This document shows positions 41,309-49,775 of a stretch of 64,000 nucleotides of DNA, in pieces. Every line of letters starts with the position of its first letter. Within the stretch, counting starts at the first letter, position 1. The translations under genes and the position numbers were made by a program. This DNA comes from Actinomadura_E scrupuli (GTDB taxonomy: Bacteria > Actinomycetota > Actinomycetes > Streptosporangiales > Streptosporangiaceae), in the NCBI RefSeq assembly GCF_050971785.1, contig NZ_JBPCCU010000009.1, positions 124,001-188,000 of the forward strand, read 5' to 3'. The notes under the pieces were generated by a model. That model searched no databases. It saw only the letters and a program-made list of their open reading frames with translations, and was not told the origin of the DNA.

Positions 41309-42610
41309 ATGATCTGCCTGCTGCCGAACTGCTGCTTTCTGTCCGAGACCTCGCGCATGCTCGAGATCTACGAGGCACTGCGGGCCCGCGGGGCCGAGGT
41401 CCGGGTCGCCACCCATGGCGGGCCCTACACGCGGGTGCTGACCGACGCCGGGGTCTCCTACGAGCTGATCGGCGAAGGGATGGACGCGGAGCGCTCCGCC
41501 TCGTTCGTACGCTCCGTGCCCGGCATCGGCTCCCCGGACCAGAGCATGTGGGACGACGAGGAGATGCGCGGCTACGTCGAGGCGGAGGCCGCCTGCTTCC
41601 GCGCGCACGACGTCCGGGCCGTGGTGACCGGCTGGACGCTGACCGCGTTGCTGTCGACCCGGGTCGCCGGGATCCCGCTCGTCACCGAGCACGCGGGCTC
41701 CTATCTGCCGCCCGTCTTCGAGCGAGGCCTGCTGCCGGCGCCCAGCCGGCCCGTCGGCCTGCCCTTCGAGCGCCTGCTGCCCCGGCCCGTCCGGCGCTGG
41801 ATGGTCAACAAGGGCGCCGCCCGCCTCGCCCTCTACACCGATGACTTCAACCGGCTCGCCGGTGAGCTCGGCGTCGAGGGGATCCCGAGCTTCCCGGCGC
41901 TACTGCTCGGGGACCTCACGCTGGTCACCGACGTTCCCGAGGTGCTCGGGGTCTCCCGGCACGACGTCGACACCTGGACGCCGCGCGATCCGAGCCGCTA
42001 TCGCAACGGCACCCGCCTGCGCTACACCGGCCCGCTCTACGCGCGGCTCGCCCTGCCCGTGCCGGACCGCGTGGAGCGGTTCCTCACCGGCCCGGGCCCG
42101 GTCGTGTACGTCTCGGTCAACTCCAGTCCCGCAGAGCTCGTCCGCCGGATCGTCGGAGCGCTGACCGCGCTGGACGTACGGATCCTGATGGCGGCGACGG
42201 TGCACGACCTCGGCGATCTGGAGAGCGAGCAGGTGATGGTCGAAGCCCTGCTGCCCAACCATCTGGTCATGCCGAGGGTCGATCTCGCCGTCACCGCGGG
42301 CGGCCAGGGCAGCGTCCAGACCGCGCTGGCCTCCGGGGTGCCGCTGATCGGCGTCCCGTTGCAGCCGGAGCAGGACGCCAACGTCGCCTTCGCCGAGCGG
42401 GCGGGAGCCGCCCGGCTCGTCTCGATGGCGGACGCCGGGACGCCGCGCATGACCGAGCTCGCGCGGGCGATGCTCGACGGCGAGGGTCATCGGCAGGCCG
42501 CACGCCGCCTGCAGGCCGTGTTCGCCGCCGTCGACGGTGCGGGGGCGGCCGCCGAAGCCATCCTCGAACTCGTCGGCGCACCCGGGGCACATGCCGGCCG
42601 GTTCGTTTGA
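41309..42610 (+). CDS. Glycosyltransferase, GT1 (UDP/MGT-like) family
   Basis: A 433-residue enzyme of the GT-B fold. The N-half opens with a short strand and ETSRMLEIYEALRARGAEVRVAT; the C-half holds VVYVSVNSSPAELVRRI and the donor site VDLAVTAGGQGSVQTALASGVPLIGVPLQPEQDANVAF (spread over about 40 residues), similar to macrolide and sterol glycosyltransferases where HGG is typical; here the motif is TAGGQG without the His. Start ATG 41309 sits eight bases after GAGG; 41303 is an alternative. The acceptor is unknown. Control by the promoter palindrome is likely. Confidence 0.8.
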   Translation: MICLLPNCCFLSETSRMLEIYEALRARGAEVRVATHGGPYTRVLTDAGVSYELIGEGMDAERSASFVRSVPGIGSPDQSMWDDEEMRGYVEAEAACFRAHDVRAVVTGWTLTALLSTRVAGIPLVTEHAGSYLPPVFERGLLPAPSRPVGLPFERLLPRPVRRWMVNKGAARLALYTDDFNRLAGELGVEGIPSFPALLLGDLTLVTDVPEVLGVSRHDVDTWTPRDPSRYRNGTRLRYTGPLYARLALPVPDRVERFLTGPGPVVYVSVNSSPAELVRRIVGALTALDVRILMAATVHDLGDLESEQVMVEALLPNHLVMPRVDLAVTAGGQGSVQTALASGVPLIGVPLQPEQDANVAFAERAGAARLVSMADAGTPRMTELARAMLDGEGHRQAARRLQAVFAAVDGAGAAAEAILELVGAPGAHAGRFV

Positions 42611-42745
42611 TCACGGGTTCGCGCGAGACGGTCCCGGAGAGGCCGCCTGGCCGCACCGGCGCCCGCGGTCGTCGCAGGCGCCGGCACGGTGTCGTGACCA
42701 GGTGTCCCGACCGGGTGTCTCAGCCGGGTGGCCGCACTCGGTGTC

Positions 42746-44011
42746 TCAACCAGGCAGGTTCCACTTCTGGTTGGCGCCGCCGGTGCAGTCCCAGATCTGC
42801 AGGCGGGTGCCGTTGGCAGAGCTGGGCCCGGTCGCGTCCAGGCACCGGCCGGACTGCGGGTTGACCAGTGTCCCCCCGCTGCCCGCCTGCCACTTCTGCG
42901 CGCCGGTGCCGTTGCAGTCGTAGAGCTGCACCTGGGTGCCGTTGGCGGTACCGGCCGAGGTCACGTCCATGCACTTGCCCAGCGCCCGCAGCGATCCGTC
43001 CGCGGACACCGTCCAGCTCTGCGCCGCCGTGCCGTTGCAGTCGTAGAGCTGGATCGCCGTGCCGTTGGCGGTACTCGCCGCGGCCACGTCCACGCACTTG
43101 CCGCCGTACCCGGTGATCTGGCCGGTGCCCGAGCCCGTACCGCCACCGTTGGTGACGTGCACGTAGTCGACGACGAGGGTCTGCGGGAAGACCGTGCTGC
43201 CGTCGGGGTCGCCGGGCCAGTACCCGCCGACCGCCAGGTTCACGATCAGGTAGAAGGGATGGTCGAACACCCAGCGGTTGCCGTTGGTGTCCGCCGGAGT
43301 CCGGGTCTGGTACAGCTGCCCGTCGACGAAGAACTTCACCGAGCCGGGCGCCCAGTCCACCGCGAAGGTGTGGAAGGCGTCGGCGAAGCTCTGCCCGCCC
43401 GGCAGGGTGTAGCCGGCACCGATGCCGCCGGAGCCGGAGTAACCGGGACCGTGCAGGGTGCCGTGCACCGTCGACGGCTCGAAACCGACGTTCTCCATGA
43501 TGTCGATCTCGCCGCTGCCGGGCCAGCCGACGCTGCCGATGTCGTTGCCGAGCATCCAGAAGGCGGGCCACATGCCCTGCCCTCTCGGCAGCTTCATGCG
43601 GGTCTCGAAGTGGCCGTAGGCCTGGGTGAAGGTGCCCGCGGTGGACAACCGGGCGGAGGTGTACTGACAGGGCCCGTACCAGCAGTTGTAGCCGGCCGGG
43701 TTGTCACGGCGCGCGGTGATCACCAGATGTCCCTGGCCGTCCAGGGCGGCGTTGTGGGTACCGCTCGTGTAGTACTGGCGTTCGTGGTTGTTGACGTTGT
43801 CGCCGGTCTCCGGGTGCCATTTGCCGAGGTCGACGCCGGCGCCCGCCGGACCGTCGAAGTCGTCGGTGAAGGTGGCGGCGGCGACGGCCGCCGGGGCGGC
43901 CGCGTGGGCGGTGACCGTGGCGGCGACGCCGCTCAGGCCGGTGAGCAGCAGGGCGGAGAGGATCAGGCGTACACCGCGTCGTGGGCGGGGTGGTGCGGTG
44001 GGCATGGTCAT
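42746..44011 (-). CDS. Secreted GH16 beta-glucanase with ricin-type (CBM13) lectin domain
   Basis: A 421-residue enzyme with a Sec signal (LILSALLLTGLSGVAATVTAHA). Residues about 38-285 form a GH16 domain: ARRDNPAGYNCWYGPCQYTSAR, QGMWPAFWMLGND, catalytic GSGEIDIMENVG (ExDxxE), and DAFHTFAVDWAPGSVKFFVDGQ. A Gly/Thr linker leads to about 125 residues of beta-trefoil with QSW, QKW and QKW motifs (LQIWDCTGGANQKWNL). It should cleave beta-1,3 or mixed glucans, such as fungal wall polymers, with the lectin aiding binding. GGAAGG precedes ATG 44011. Confidence 0.92.
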   Translation of the reverse strand: MTMPTAPPRPRRGVRLILSALLLTGLSGVAATVTAHAAAPAAVAAATFTDDFDGPAGAGVDLGKWHPETGDNVNNHERQYYTSGTHNAALDGQGHLVITARRDNPAGYNCWYGPCQYTSARLSTAGTFTQAYGHFETRMKLPRGQGMWPAFWMLGNDIGSVGWPGSGEIDIMENVGFEPSTVHGTLHGPGYSGSGGIGAGYTLPGGQSFADAFHTFAVDWAPGSVKFFVDGQLYQTRTPADTNGNRWVFDHPFYLIVNLAVGGYWPGDPDGSTVFPQTLVVDYVHVTNGGGTGSGTGQITGYGGKCVDVAAASTANGTAIQLYDCNGTAAQSWTVSADGSLRALGKCMDVTSAGTANGTQVQLYDCNGTGAQKWQAGSGGTLVNPQSGRCLDATGPSSANGTRLQIWDCTGGANQKWNLPG

Positions 44012-44443
44012 GAGGGCTTCGGCCTTCCAGGGCGGGGACGGAGGCACAGGTCGGTCAGCGGAGCGACGGTGGGTTCGCGGCGGTGATCACCTCTGTTCGC
44101 ACGTCGTCGGGGGGAACGGTGCGGCACATCCCCTCAGCGGACCGGAGTCCCCGGGGGATCACTATTAGGAAAGGTTCCTAATAGTTCGGAAGTTAACTCC
44201 GGCCGCGAGTCCTGTCAATACCGATTCCGCGGCGGCATTTTCCAGCAGAGTTATGTGCGCCTTGAGGACACTATGAAGGGCTTGTCCGGTCTTGGGCGGC
44301 CCGCGACGACCCGGCCGGAGCCCACGATCCGTGACGTGGATCCCCCGCCCACGGTCCGCGTCGTCTCACGGAACGGATCGCCTGGCCTCGGCCGTTACTC
44401 TGAACAGAGCCGCCGGTTCGGATGTCGGTAGGAGGTCGTATCG
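44012..44443. other. Divergent intergenic region (432 bases)
   Basis: Space between the GH16 gene and the hypothetical gene at 44444. It holds the palindrome at 44161-44185 and AT-rich stretches around 44220-44250 likely to be promoters. No convincing coding frame was seen. Confidence 0.6.
44161..44185. promoter_or_regulatory. Palindromic operator upstream of the GH16 gene
   Basis: ACTATTAGGAA-AGG-TTCCTAATAGT, 11-base perfect arms around AGG, 150 bases before the GH16 start. TTAGGAAA/TTTCCTAA-like palindromes are often found ahead of secreted polysaccharide hydrolases of actinomycetes. The regulator is not named. Confidence 0.65.
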
Positions 44444-45223
44444 GTGTACCCCCCGATCACTGACCCGACCATTCCCGAGCGGGATCGCCGGTTGCTGGTG
44501 CGGTACCCGCGGGTGCTGATCCCGGCGAGCTTCCCGCCGCCGCCGGTCCGTTCGCTGGCCGACCGGCTGTACGGAAGGGCTGCGGGACCGTGGGCCGATG
44601 TCTTCCTGTCCCTCGCCCAGACCGCCGCGTGGTTCGAGGGGCCCGAGGTGAAGGCCGCGCGGGCGGCCCGCTTCTACCACCGCCGCTACGTGCTGCCGAG
44701 CGATCTGGACCGGAAGGGCCAGCAGCTGGTGGTGCGCGCCCGGGCCGCCGTCCGCACCGTCCTGGAGTCCGAGGTCAGCAGGCACGGCATGCTCGACACC
44801 ATCGCCAACCACGTCATCTTCCCCCAGCAGATCTGGGAGATCGCCTGGATGGCCCACCAGCAGACCGTGCTGCGGGCGGAGCAGCGGACGGTCTCCCGCT
44901 CCGAGATGACCGCGGTGCTGGCCGCGGTCGTCGGCCCCCAGCGCGAGGCCATCGAACGATCCGCCGCGGAGATCGGCAGGCGGGTCGAACTCCTGGAGCA
45001 GTACGCGCAGCGGGTGCGCGCGGCGGACTCGGCGCTGGTGGCGCAGCGGATGATGGCGCGCAACGACAGGTACCGTGACCTGCTCGCGCAGACCCATGAC
45101 CGGCAGGGCATCCAGGGGCTCGCCGACGAGGCGGGCAGGATGGCCGACCAGCTGGAGAGCAGCGTGCACGCCGCCGTGGAGGCCGGTCAGGCGCTCGCGC
45201 TCCCGCGCGACCCGCAGTTCTGA
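44444..45223 (+). CDS. Hypothetical cytoplasmic protein (259 aa)
   Basis: Starts with GTG 44444, nine bases after AGGAGG. A Pro-rich lead (YPPITDPTIPERDRRLLVRYP) is followed by a mostly helical, Ala/Arg/Glu-rich chain, possibly coiled coil from residue 150 on (LEQYAQRVRAADSALVAQRM). No signal peptide or membrane segment. No family recognised. Convergent with the sigma-factor gene, four bases away. Confidence 0.6.
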   Translation: MYPPITDPTIPERDRRLLVRYPRVLIPASFPPPPVRSLADRLYGRAAGPWADVFLSLAQTAAWFEGPEVKAARAARFYHRRYVLPSDLDRKGQQLVVRARAAVRTVLESEVSRHGMLDTIANHVIFPQQIWEIAWMAHQQTVLRAEQRTVSRSEMTAVLAAVVGPQREAIERSAAEIGRRVELLEQYAQRVRAADSALVAQRMMARNDRYRDLLAQTHDRQGIQGLADEAGRMADQLESSVHAAVEAGQALALPRDPQF

Positions 45224-45227
45224 CTGA

Positions 45228-46745
45228 TCAGCATCTCCAGCTGACCGAGGCGGACCCGTTGGGCGAGAACGACACTGAGCCGCTGCCCTGCCCGAGGCAC
45301 CAGCCCTCCCGGCGGACGGTGACCCTGGCCGACTGGCCGGACGCGAGCTCGCCGCCGCCCGAGACGCTGAGCTCGCTCGAGCTGCCCGTCACGCGCCACC
45401 GCACCGGCCCGCCGTTCGCGGTCACCGTGATCGTGCAGCTTCTGCTTCCGGATCGCATGCTGCAGCCGGAGACCCCCAGCGTGCCCGGGGTCTCCGGCTT
45501 GGGGTCCTCGGACTTCGTCGGCTGCGGCTGGGCCGTGGTCAGCGTCGGCGTCGGCGTCGGAGTGGGGGTCGGGGTGGGCGTCGGAGTGGGCGTCGGCGTC
45601 GGAGTGGGAGTGGCCGACGTCGGGCTCAAGGTCGGTGACACCGGACCGGCGCCCGGGTTCCCGACGGACGAACGGTGCGGGTTGACCTTGCCCGGCGCCG
45701 CCAGCGCCTGGTCGCCGGAGCTCGGCGTCGTACCGCTCTGCAGGACCACGACCGCGGTGCCGGTGGCGAGGAGGCCGCAGACGGCCGCGGCGAGACCCGG
45801 CCACAGACGGGGCCGGTTGCGAGGAGCGCGCTGGACGCCGGTCCGCTGCGGACCGGCCTTCGGCGCGGCGCCCTTCTGTACGGGGTGGGCCGGCCAGCCC
45901 GTCTCGTCGAAGGGCTCGGCGCGGCGGGCGACGGCCGACCGCCTCGCCCGGCGTTCCGGCGCGTTCGTCGTGGTGTAGATCTCCCGCCAGAGTTCCGCCG
46001 GGAGCAGCGCGGCCGGAAGCAGCTGGAGCAGCCGCCGCGCGGGGACCTTGCGCAGGTGGCGTTCGCCGCACATCGGGCAGGCGTCGATGTGCCGGATGAG
46101 CCGCTGGTACCCGTCGCGGGTCGGCGGCCAGGTCTCGATCAGGGCGTTGACGCTCGGGCAGTCGGCCCGTCCCGTACGGGCGACGAGGGCGGCGGCGAAC
46201 GCGATCTCGAGGTCACCGGACGCCTGCTCGGCTAGCTGGACGGCCTGGTTCTCCGAGATGCCGAGGACCCGGGCGAGCTGCCAGGTGTCGAGCTCGTGGC
46301 GCGCGATGAGGATGACCGCCTCACGCTGGCGGCCGACGAGCGTCGCCAGGGCGCTGAAGACCAGCTCCCGGATCTCCTCGCGCCGCGCCCGCTCCGCGGG
46401 TTCGAGGTCGACGTCGTCCTCGGCGGCGGGCGCCTCGTGACGCTCGGCGTGCACTCCCTGCCGCTCGTCGAGGCGGCGCAGGCACTCCCGGCGGGCGATG
46501 GCGTACAGCCATCCGCGCAGTTGCTCGGGCTCGTGCAGCTTGGCGATGTGCTGCTGGGCCGCGATCAGCGAATCGTGCACGGCCTCGGCCGTCTCGGCCT
46601 GATCGCGGAGATAGGTGTGGCAGTAGTCGTACAGCCGCGCCCCATAGCTCCGGTAGATCTGGGTCAGAGCCTTCGCGCCGGCCCCATGCAGTGATGCCGC
46701 CAATCGACGATCATCGACGTCTTCAATGCCCGGCCAACCGGCCAC
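45228..46745 (-). CDS. Membrane-anchored ECF-like sigma factor with PT stalk and BACON-like domain
   Basis: A 505-residue protein from GTG 46745 behind GGGAGGAA. Sigma region 2: GAGAKALTQIYRSYGARLYDYC, LRGWLYAIARRECLRRLDE. Region 4: FSALATLVGRQREAVILIARH with a helix-turn-helix. A zinc-binding motif RHIDACPMCGERH (HxxxCxxC, about 217) resembles an anti-sigma domain. A transmembrane helix at about 315-335 leads to a stalk of Pro-Thr repeats (about 368-405) and a C-terminal 80-residue domain with four Cys (GCSMRSGSRSCTITVTANG, WCLGQGSGSVSFS) of BACON-like shape. So one chain holds sigma factor, inhibitor-like and outer sensor parts. Confidence 0.8.
   Translation of the reverse strand: MAGWPGIEDVDDRRLAASLHGAGAKALTQIYRSYGARLYDYCHTYLRDQAETAEAVHDSLIAAQQHIAKLHEPEQLRGWLYAIARRECLRRLDERQGVHAERHEAPAAEDDVDLEPAERARREEIRELVFSALATLVGRQREAVILIARHELDTWQLARVLGISENQAVQLAEQASGDLEIAFAAALVARTGRADCPSVNALIETWPPTRDGYQRLIRHIDACPMCGERHLRKVPARRLLQLLPAALLPAELWREIYTTTNAPERRARRSAVARRAEPFDETGWPAHPVQKGAAPKAGPQRTGVQRAPRNRPRLWPGLAAAVCGLLATGTAVVVLQSGTTPSSGDQALAAPGKVNPHRSSVGNPGAGPVSPTLSPTSATPTPTPTPTPTPTPTPTPTPTPTLTTAQPQPTKSEDPKPETPGTLGVSGCSMRSGSRSCTITVTANGGPVRWRVTGSSSELSVSGGGELASGQSARVTVRREGWCLGQGSGSVSFSPNGSASVSWRC
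45543..45612. repeat. Pro-Thr codon repeat in the sigma-factor stalk
   Basis: About 70 bases of alternating GTCGGC/GGAGTG-type hexamers encode the PT repeat of the membrane stalk. A site of possible slippage and length variation. Confidence 0.75.
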
Positions 46746-46912
46746 CAGTTTCCTCCCGCTCACAAGATCGCGCCGTTGCCGCTCGCGCACGCTCGGTAAT
46801 CGTGGTCGAATCCACTAGGTACAAGCGCCAACACGATCACAAACGTCACAGCATGGCAGGACAAGCAGAGATTTATACGGATATGTGGGGGTTCTGACGG
46901 CCCCACCGGGGG

Positions 46913-48781
46913 TCAGCGTGCGGTCGCGGGCAGGGCTCTGAACGCCGAGCCGAGCTGCGTGGGAGTGCCCGCGCCGGTGAACAGGCCGGTTCCGCTACCC
47001 TTCGTGGCCGGCAGCCCGAACCACGCGTAGCGTTCCAGGTAGGGCAGGGCGGCGAGCATGGCCGCCGAGGACCGCAGGAAGGCCGCCTGCTGTGGCTGCG
47101 ACGGGTACTGCGTGACGCTGCCGAAGCGGATCAGCGCGTACTCGGTGAGCCAGATGGGCTTGTGGTAGCGCGCGTGGACCGCCTGCAGATAGGCGCGTAG
47201 CTGGGCGACCGCGGCGGGCGTGCGGAAGTCCGAGCCGTACCAGTGCAGCGTGATGAAGTCGACCCGGTGGTGCCGGGCGGCGGCGCCCCGCATGAACTGG
47301 TCGAGCCAGCCGCCCGCGGTGGCACCGTTCGTCGCCACCGCCGGGCTGCCCAGCCGCATCCCGGTCGCCATCAGCCTGGGCCACAGGGCGAGCGCCTGGC
47401 CCGGCGTCATGTTGGACTGGGCGGCCATGTCGGGCTCGTTGAAACCGAGCAGGGTGTGCCCCTGCGACTTCGCCTCGGCGAGCGTCGCGGCGGTGACCGA
47501 GCGAGGGCCCCAGATCATCGGCACGAACTCGACGCCGCGCGGGCCGGTGATCCCCGACCTGCCGGCCGCCCAGTCGTAGTACCAGCAGGCGCCCGAGGCC
47601 GCCAGCGCCCGCCCGGACCCGCTGAACGTCCAGGTGGCGACCCCCTTCAGGCACGAGCCGGCGCTGCGCACGACCGGCCTGTTCGCCTTCTTGACCTGCG
47701 GTGAGGGCGCCGGCACCGGGCGCTCCGCAGGCCGGGCCGGGGGTGCGGAGCCGGTGACCGGTCCGGCCGAGGCGGTCACCGCCGCCGGTCCGGTCACCGC
47801 CGCGGGCCGGCCCTCCCCGCCATGGCCGAGCACGGCCAGGCCCACCAGGCCGGCGACGGCGCCGGCGGCGAGCGGTACGGAGATGAGCGCCTTCGCCGGG
47901 ACGTGCGGGAGCCTGGCGGCATGCCGGGCCCGGAGGACACCCGGTCCGTGGCCGCCGGGCAGGCCGGAGGGCAGGCCGGCGTGCGCGAGCGACGGCGGGA
48001 CCGGCAGCAGCGGGAGCCCCGCCAGCAGCCGCTCCGCCGGGATCAGGTCCGACGAGCGAGCCGAACAGCCGGCGCAGTCGCGGATGTGCCGGGCGAACCG
48101 TTTGCGCCACAGCGGTGCCGGCCGCCCGTCCCAGTCGGCCCGCAGCGCCGTCAGGTCCGCGCAGTCCCCCGGCCGGTGCAGGACGCGCACCACCGCGCGG
48201 CCCAGGTCGAGCTGCTCCTTCATCCGCTGCACGCGCACCGCGACATGCCGGGCCGGCAGCTCCAGCGCGGCCACCAGATCCGCCCGCTGGAGCTCGCCGC
48301 CCTCCTCCAGCCACCACAGCGCGAGCAGCTCACGGTCATCGGGGTCGAGCCAGCGGGTCGCCTCGGCGATCTCCTTGCGCTGGTGGGAGAGCCCGAGGCG
48401 CAGGGTCGTCAGCTCGGCGAAGTCGGCACGCGGATCGGGGACGTCGGCGATGTCCTCGAGGGTGGTCTGGCGGGTCTGCGAGCGCTGCCGCGACCGGTGG
48501 TGGTCACGGACCTGGTGGATCGCGACGGCGACCAGCCAGGACCGGAAGGAGACCGGCTGCTTCAGCCCGGAGATCCCGCGCAGTACCCGCAGCATCGTCT
48601 CCTGGACGACGTCGTCCACGTCCGGATGGCCGTTGAGGGCTCTGCCGATGATGTTGTAGAGCAGCGGCAGGCAGCCCGACACGAGGTCCTCGAGGGCCTG
48701 CCGGTCACCGCGCTGGGCCGCGCGTACGGTCTGCGGACCGGGCACGGGACGAGGGGATGCCACCACGAACCTGGACTCTGT
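46913..48781 (-). CDS. Membrane-anchored ECF-like sigma factor fused to a GH128 glycosidase domain
   Basis: A protein of about 622 residues from GTG 48781 (GTG 48820 possible). Sigma region 2: DRQALEDLVSGCLPLLYNIIGR, VDDVVQETMLRVLRG, FRSWLVAVAIHQVRDHHR. A region-4-like part follows, then zinc motif RHIRDCAGCSARSSD (about 230), transmembrane helix (about 304-322, PLAAGAVAGLVGLAVLG), and from about 380 a GH128/Asl1-like domain with catalytic LLGFNEPDMAAQ (about 444) and IWLTEYALI (about 543). Both glutamates are present, so the outer domain may bind or cut beta-1,3-glucan. One chain would link wall sensing to transcription. Separated by a lipoprotein from other units. Confidence 0.82.
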   Translation of the reverse strand, partial: TESRFVVASPRPVPGPQTVRAAQRGDRQALEDLVSGCLPLLYNIIGRALNGHPDVDDVVQETMLRVLRGISGLKQPVSFRSWLVAVAIHQVRDHHRSRQRSQTRQTTLEDIADVPDPRADFAELTTLRLGLSHQRKEIAEATRWLDPDDRELLALWWLEEGGELQRADLVAALELPARHVAVRVQRMKEQLDLGRAVVRVLHRPGDCADLTALRADWDGRPAPLWRKRFARHIRDCAGCSARSSDLIPAERLLAGLPLLPVPPSLAHAGLPSGLPGGHGPGVLRARHAARLPHVPAKALISVPLAAGAVAGLVGLAVLGHGGEGRPAAVTGPAAVTASAGPVTGSAPPARPAERPVPAPSPQVKKANRPVVRSAGSCLKGVATWTFSGSGRALAASGACWYYDWAAGRSGITGPRGVEFVPMIWGPRSVTAATLAEAKSQGHTLLGFNEPDMAAQSNMTPGQALALWPRLMATGMRLGSPAVATNGATAGGWLDQFMRGAAARHHRVDFITLHWYGSDFRTPAAVAQLRAYLQAVHARYHKPIWLTEYALIRFGSVTQYPSQPQQAAFLRSSAAMLAALPYLERYAWFGLPATKGSGTGLFTGAGTPTQLGSAFRALPATAR

Positions 48782-48841
48782 CACACACGGGAGACTCCGC
48801 AGCAGGCCGCCGGACAACACTTTTTCCCGTACTTCGGCGAC

Positions 48842-49561
48842 TCAGCGGGCGGACTGGACCTTCTTCGCGATGGCCTCGGCCATCGTCACCGCCGCCGCCC
48901 CCTTGTCCTTGTGGCTGGAGCTGTAGAGGGTCGTGATGACGACGTTGCCCACCCTGACGGCAGCCAGCGTCAGACCGCCCTCCCACACCGGAGAGGTCGC
49001 GACGGCCTTGATGCCCTCGTCACCCGTGCCCTGCACCGCCGACCCGACGAGCTTGACCTTGGCCGTCATGCCGTTGGTCTTCTCGGTGAAGGTCTTGCAG
49101 CCGGCGAAGGCCTTCCGCAGCGCCGCCATCGTCTTCTGCGCGTCGTCGCCGTGATAGGTGTCGATCTCCTGGGCGATCTGGCTGGTCTGGCCGGGGTCCC
49201 CGTAGTCGTTCTGCGCGAAGGTCGCGCCCTCGATGCCCGCGGCCCGGATCCATGACGTCTCCATGAGCATCCCGCAGACCTTCCCCTGCGGCACGGGGCT
49301 GCTGGAGGGGGGCGAGACGCTGTCGCCGGTGTTGCGCACCCCGTCGGCGTTGAGCCGGAAACCCTTCGGCATGGCGCTCGCGGGCAGGAGCAGGGAGTTG
49401 AGCTTGGTGCCCGAGAGCACCTTCGCCTTGGCCGGCGCCCCGGCGCCGGCCGAGCTGGGAGCGGTGGACTTGTCCTGGCAGGCGGTGGCGGCCAGGAGCA
49501 TCAGGCCCGCCATGCCGAGGGCGGCGCCCGTCCGGAGGCGGTGGTCGGCGGAAGCGTTCAT
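48842..49561 (-). CDS. Lipoprotein, sensor-like (PknH/DUF3558-type)
   Basis: A 239-residue protein with lipobox LLAATACQDKS. The mature part has SLLLPASAMPKGFRLNADG, Cys in GKVCGMLMETSW and FAGCKTFTEK, and MTAKVKLVGSAVQG, resembling periplasmic sensor domains of PknH-type proteins. It lies 60 bases upstream of, and in line with, the sigma-GH128 gene, so it may be cotranscribed and act in the same sensory unit. GGAG precedes ATG 49561. Confidence 0.72.
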   Translation of the reverse strand: MNASADHRLRTGAALGMAGLMLLAATACQDKSTAPSSAGAGAPAKAKVLSGTKLNSLLLPASAMPKGFRLNADGVRNTGDSVSPPSSSPVPQGKVCGMLMETSWIRAAGIEGATFAQNDYGDPGQTSQIAQEIDTYHGDDAQKTMAALRKAFAGCKTFTEKTNGMTAKVKLVGSAVQGTGDEGIKAVATSPVWEGGLTLAAVRVGNVVITTLYSSSHKDKGAAAVTMAEAIAKKVQSAR

Positions 49562-49775
49562 TTGAGGATCTCCACAGAGTCGGCTGCTGTGCACTGCACC
49601 CACGAGAGCATGCACATGTTTTGGTACTCACCAAGCCAAGCACATGTGAATTCAATAAACAACTACCAACCTTGTGTTCGACCGTACGCCGCCGCAGGGG
49701 TAACGTTCCCGTCATCGGCGGGGCCGACGGGTCCGGGTGAGACCCGGCGCGACCTCACGCCGGGAAGGACGGACC

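Noticed and set aside
45543..45612. Repeat cluster that could be taken for a CRISPR or a VNTR locus
   Set aside because: The repeat is a coding Pro-Thr stalk without spacers.
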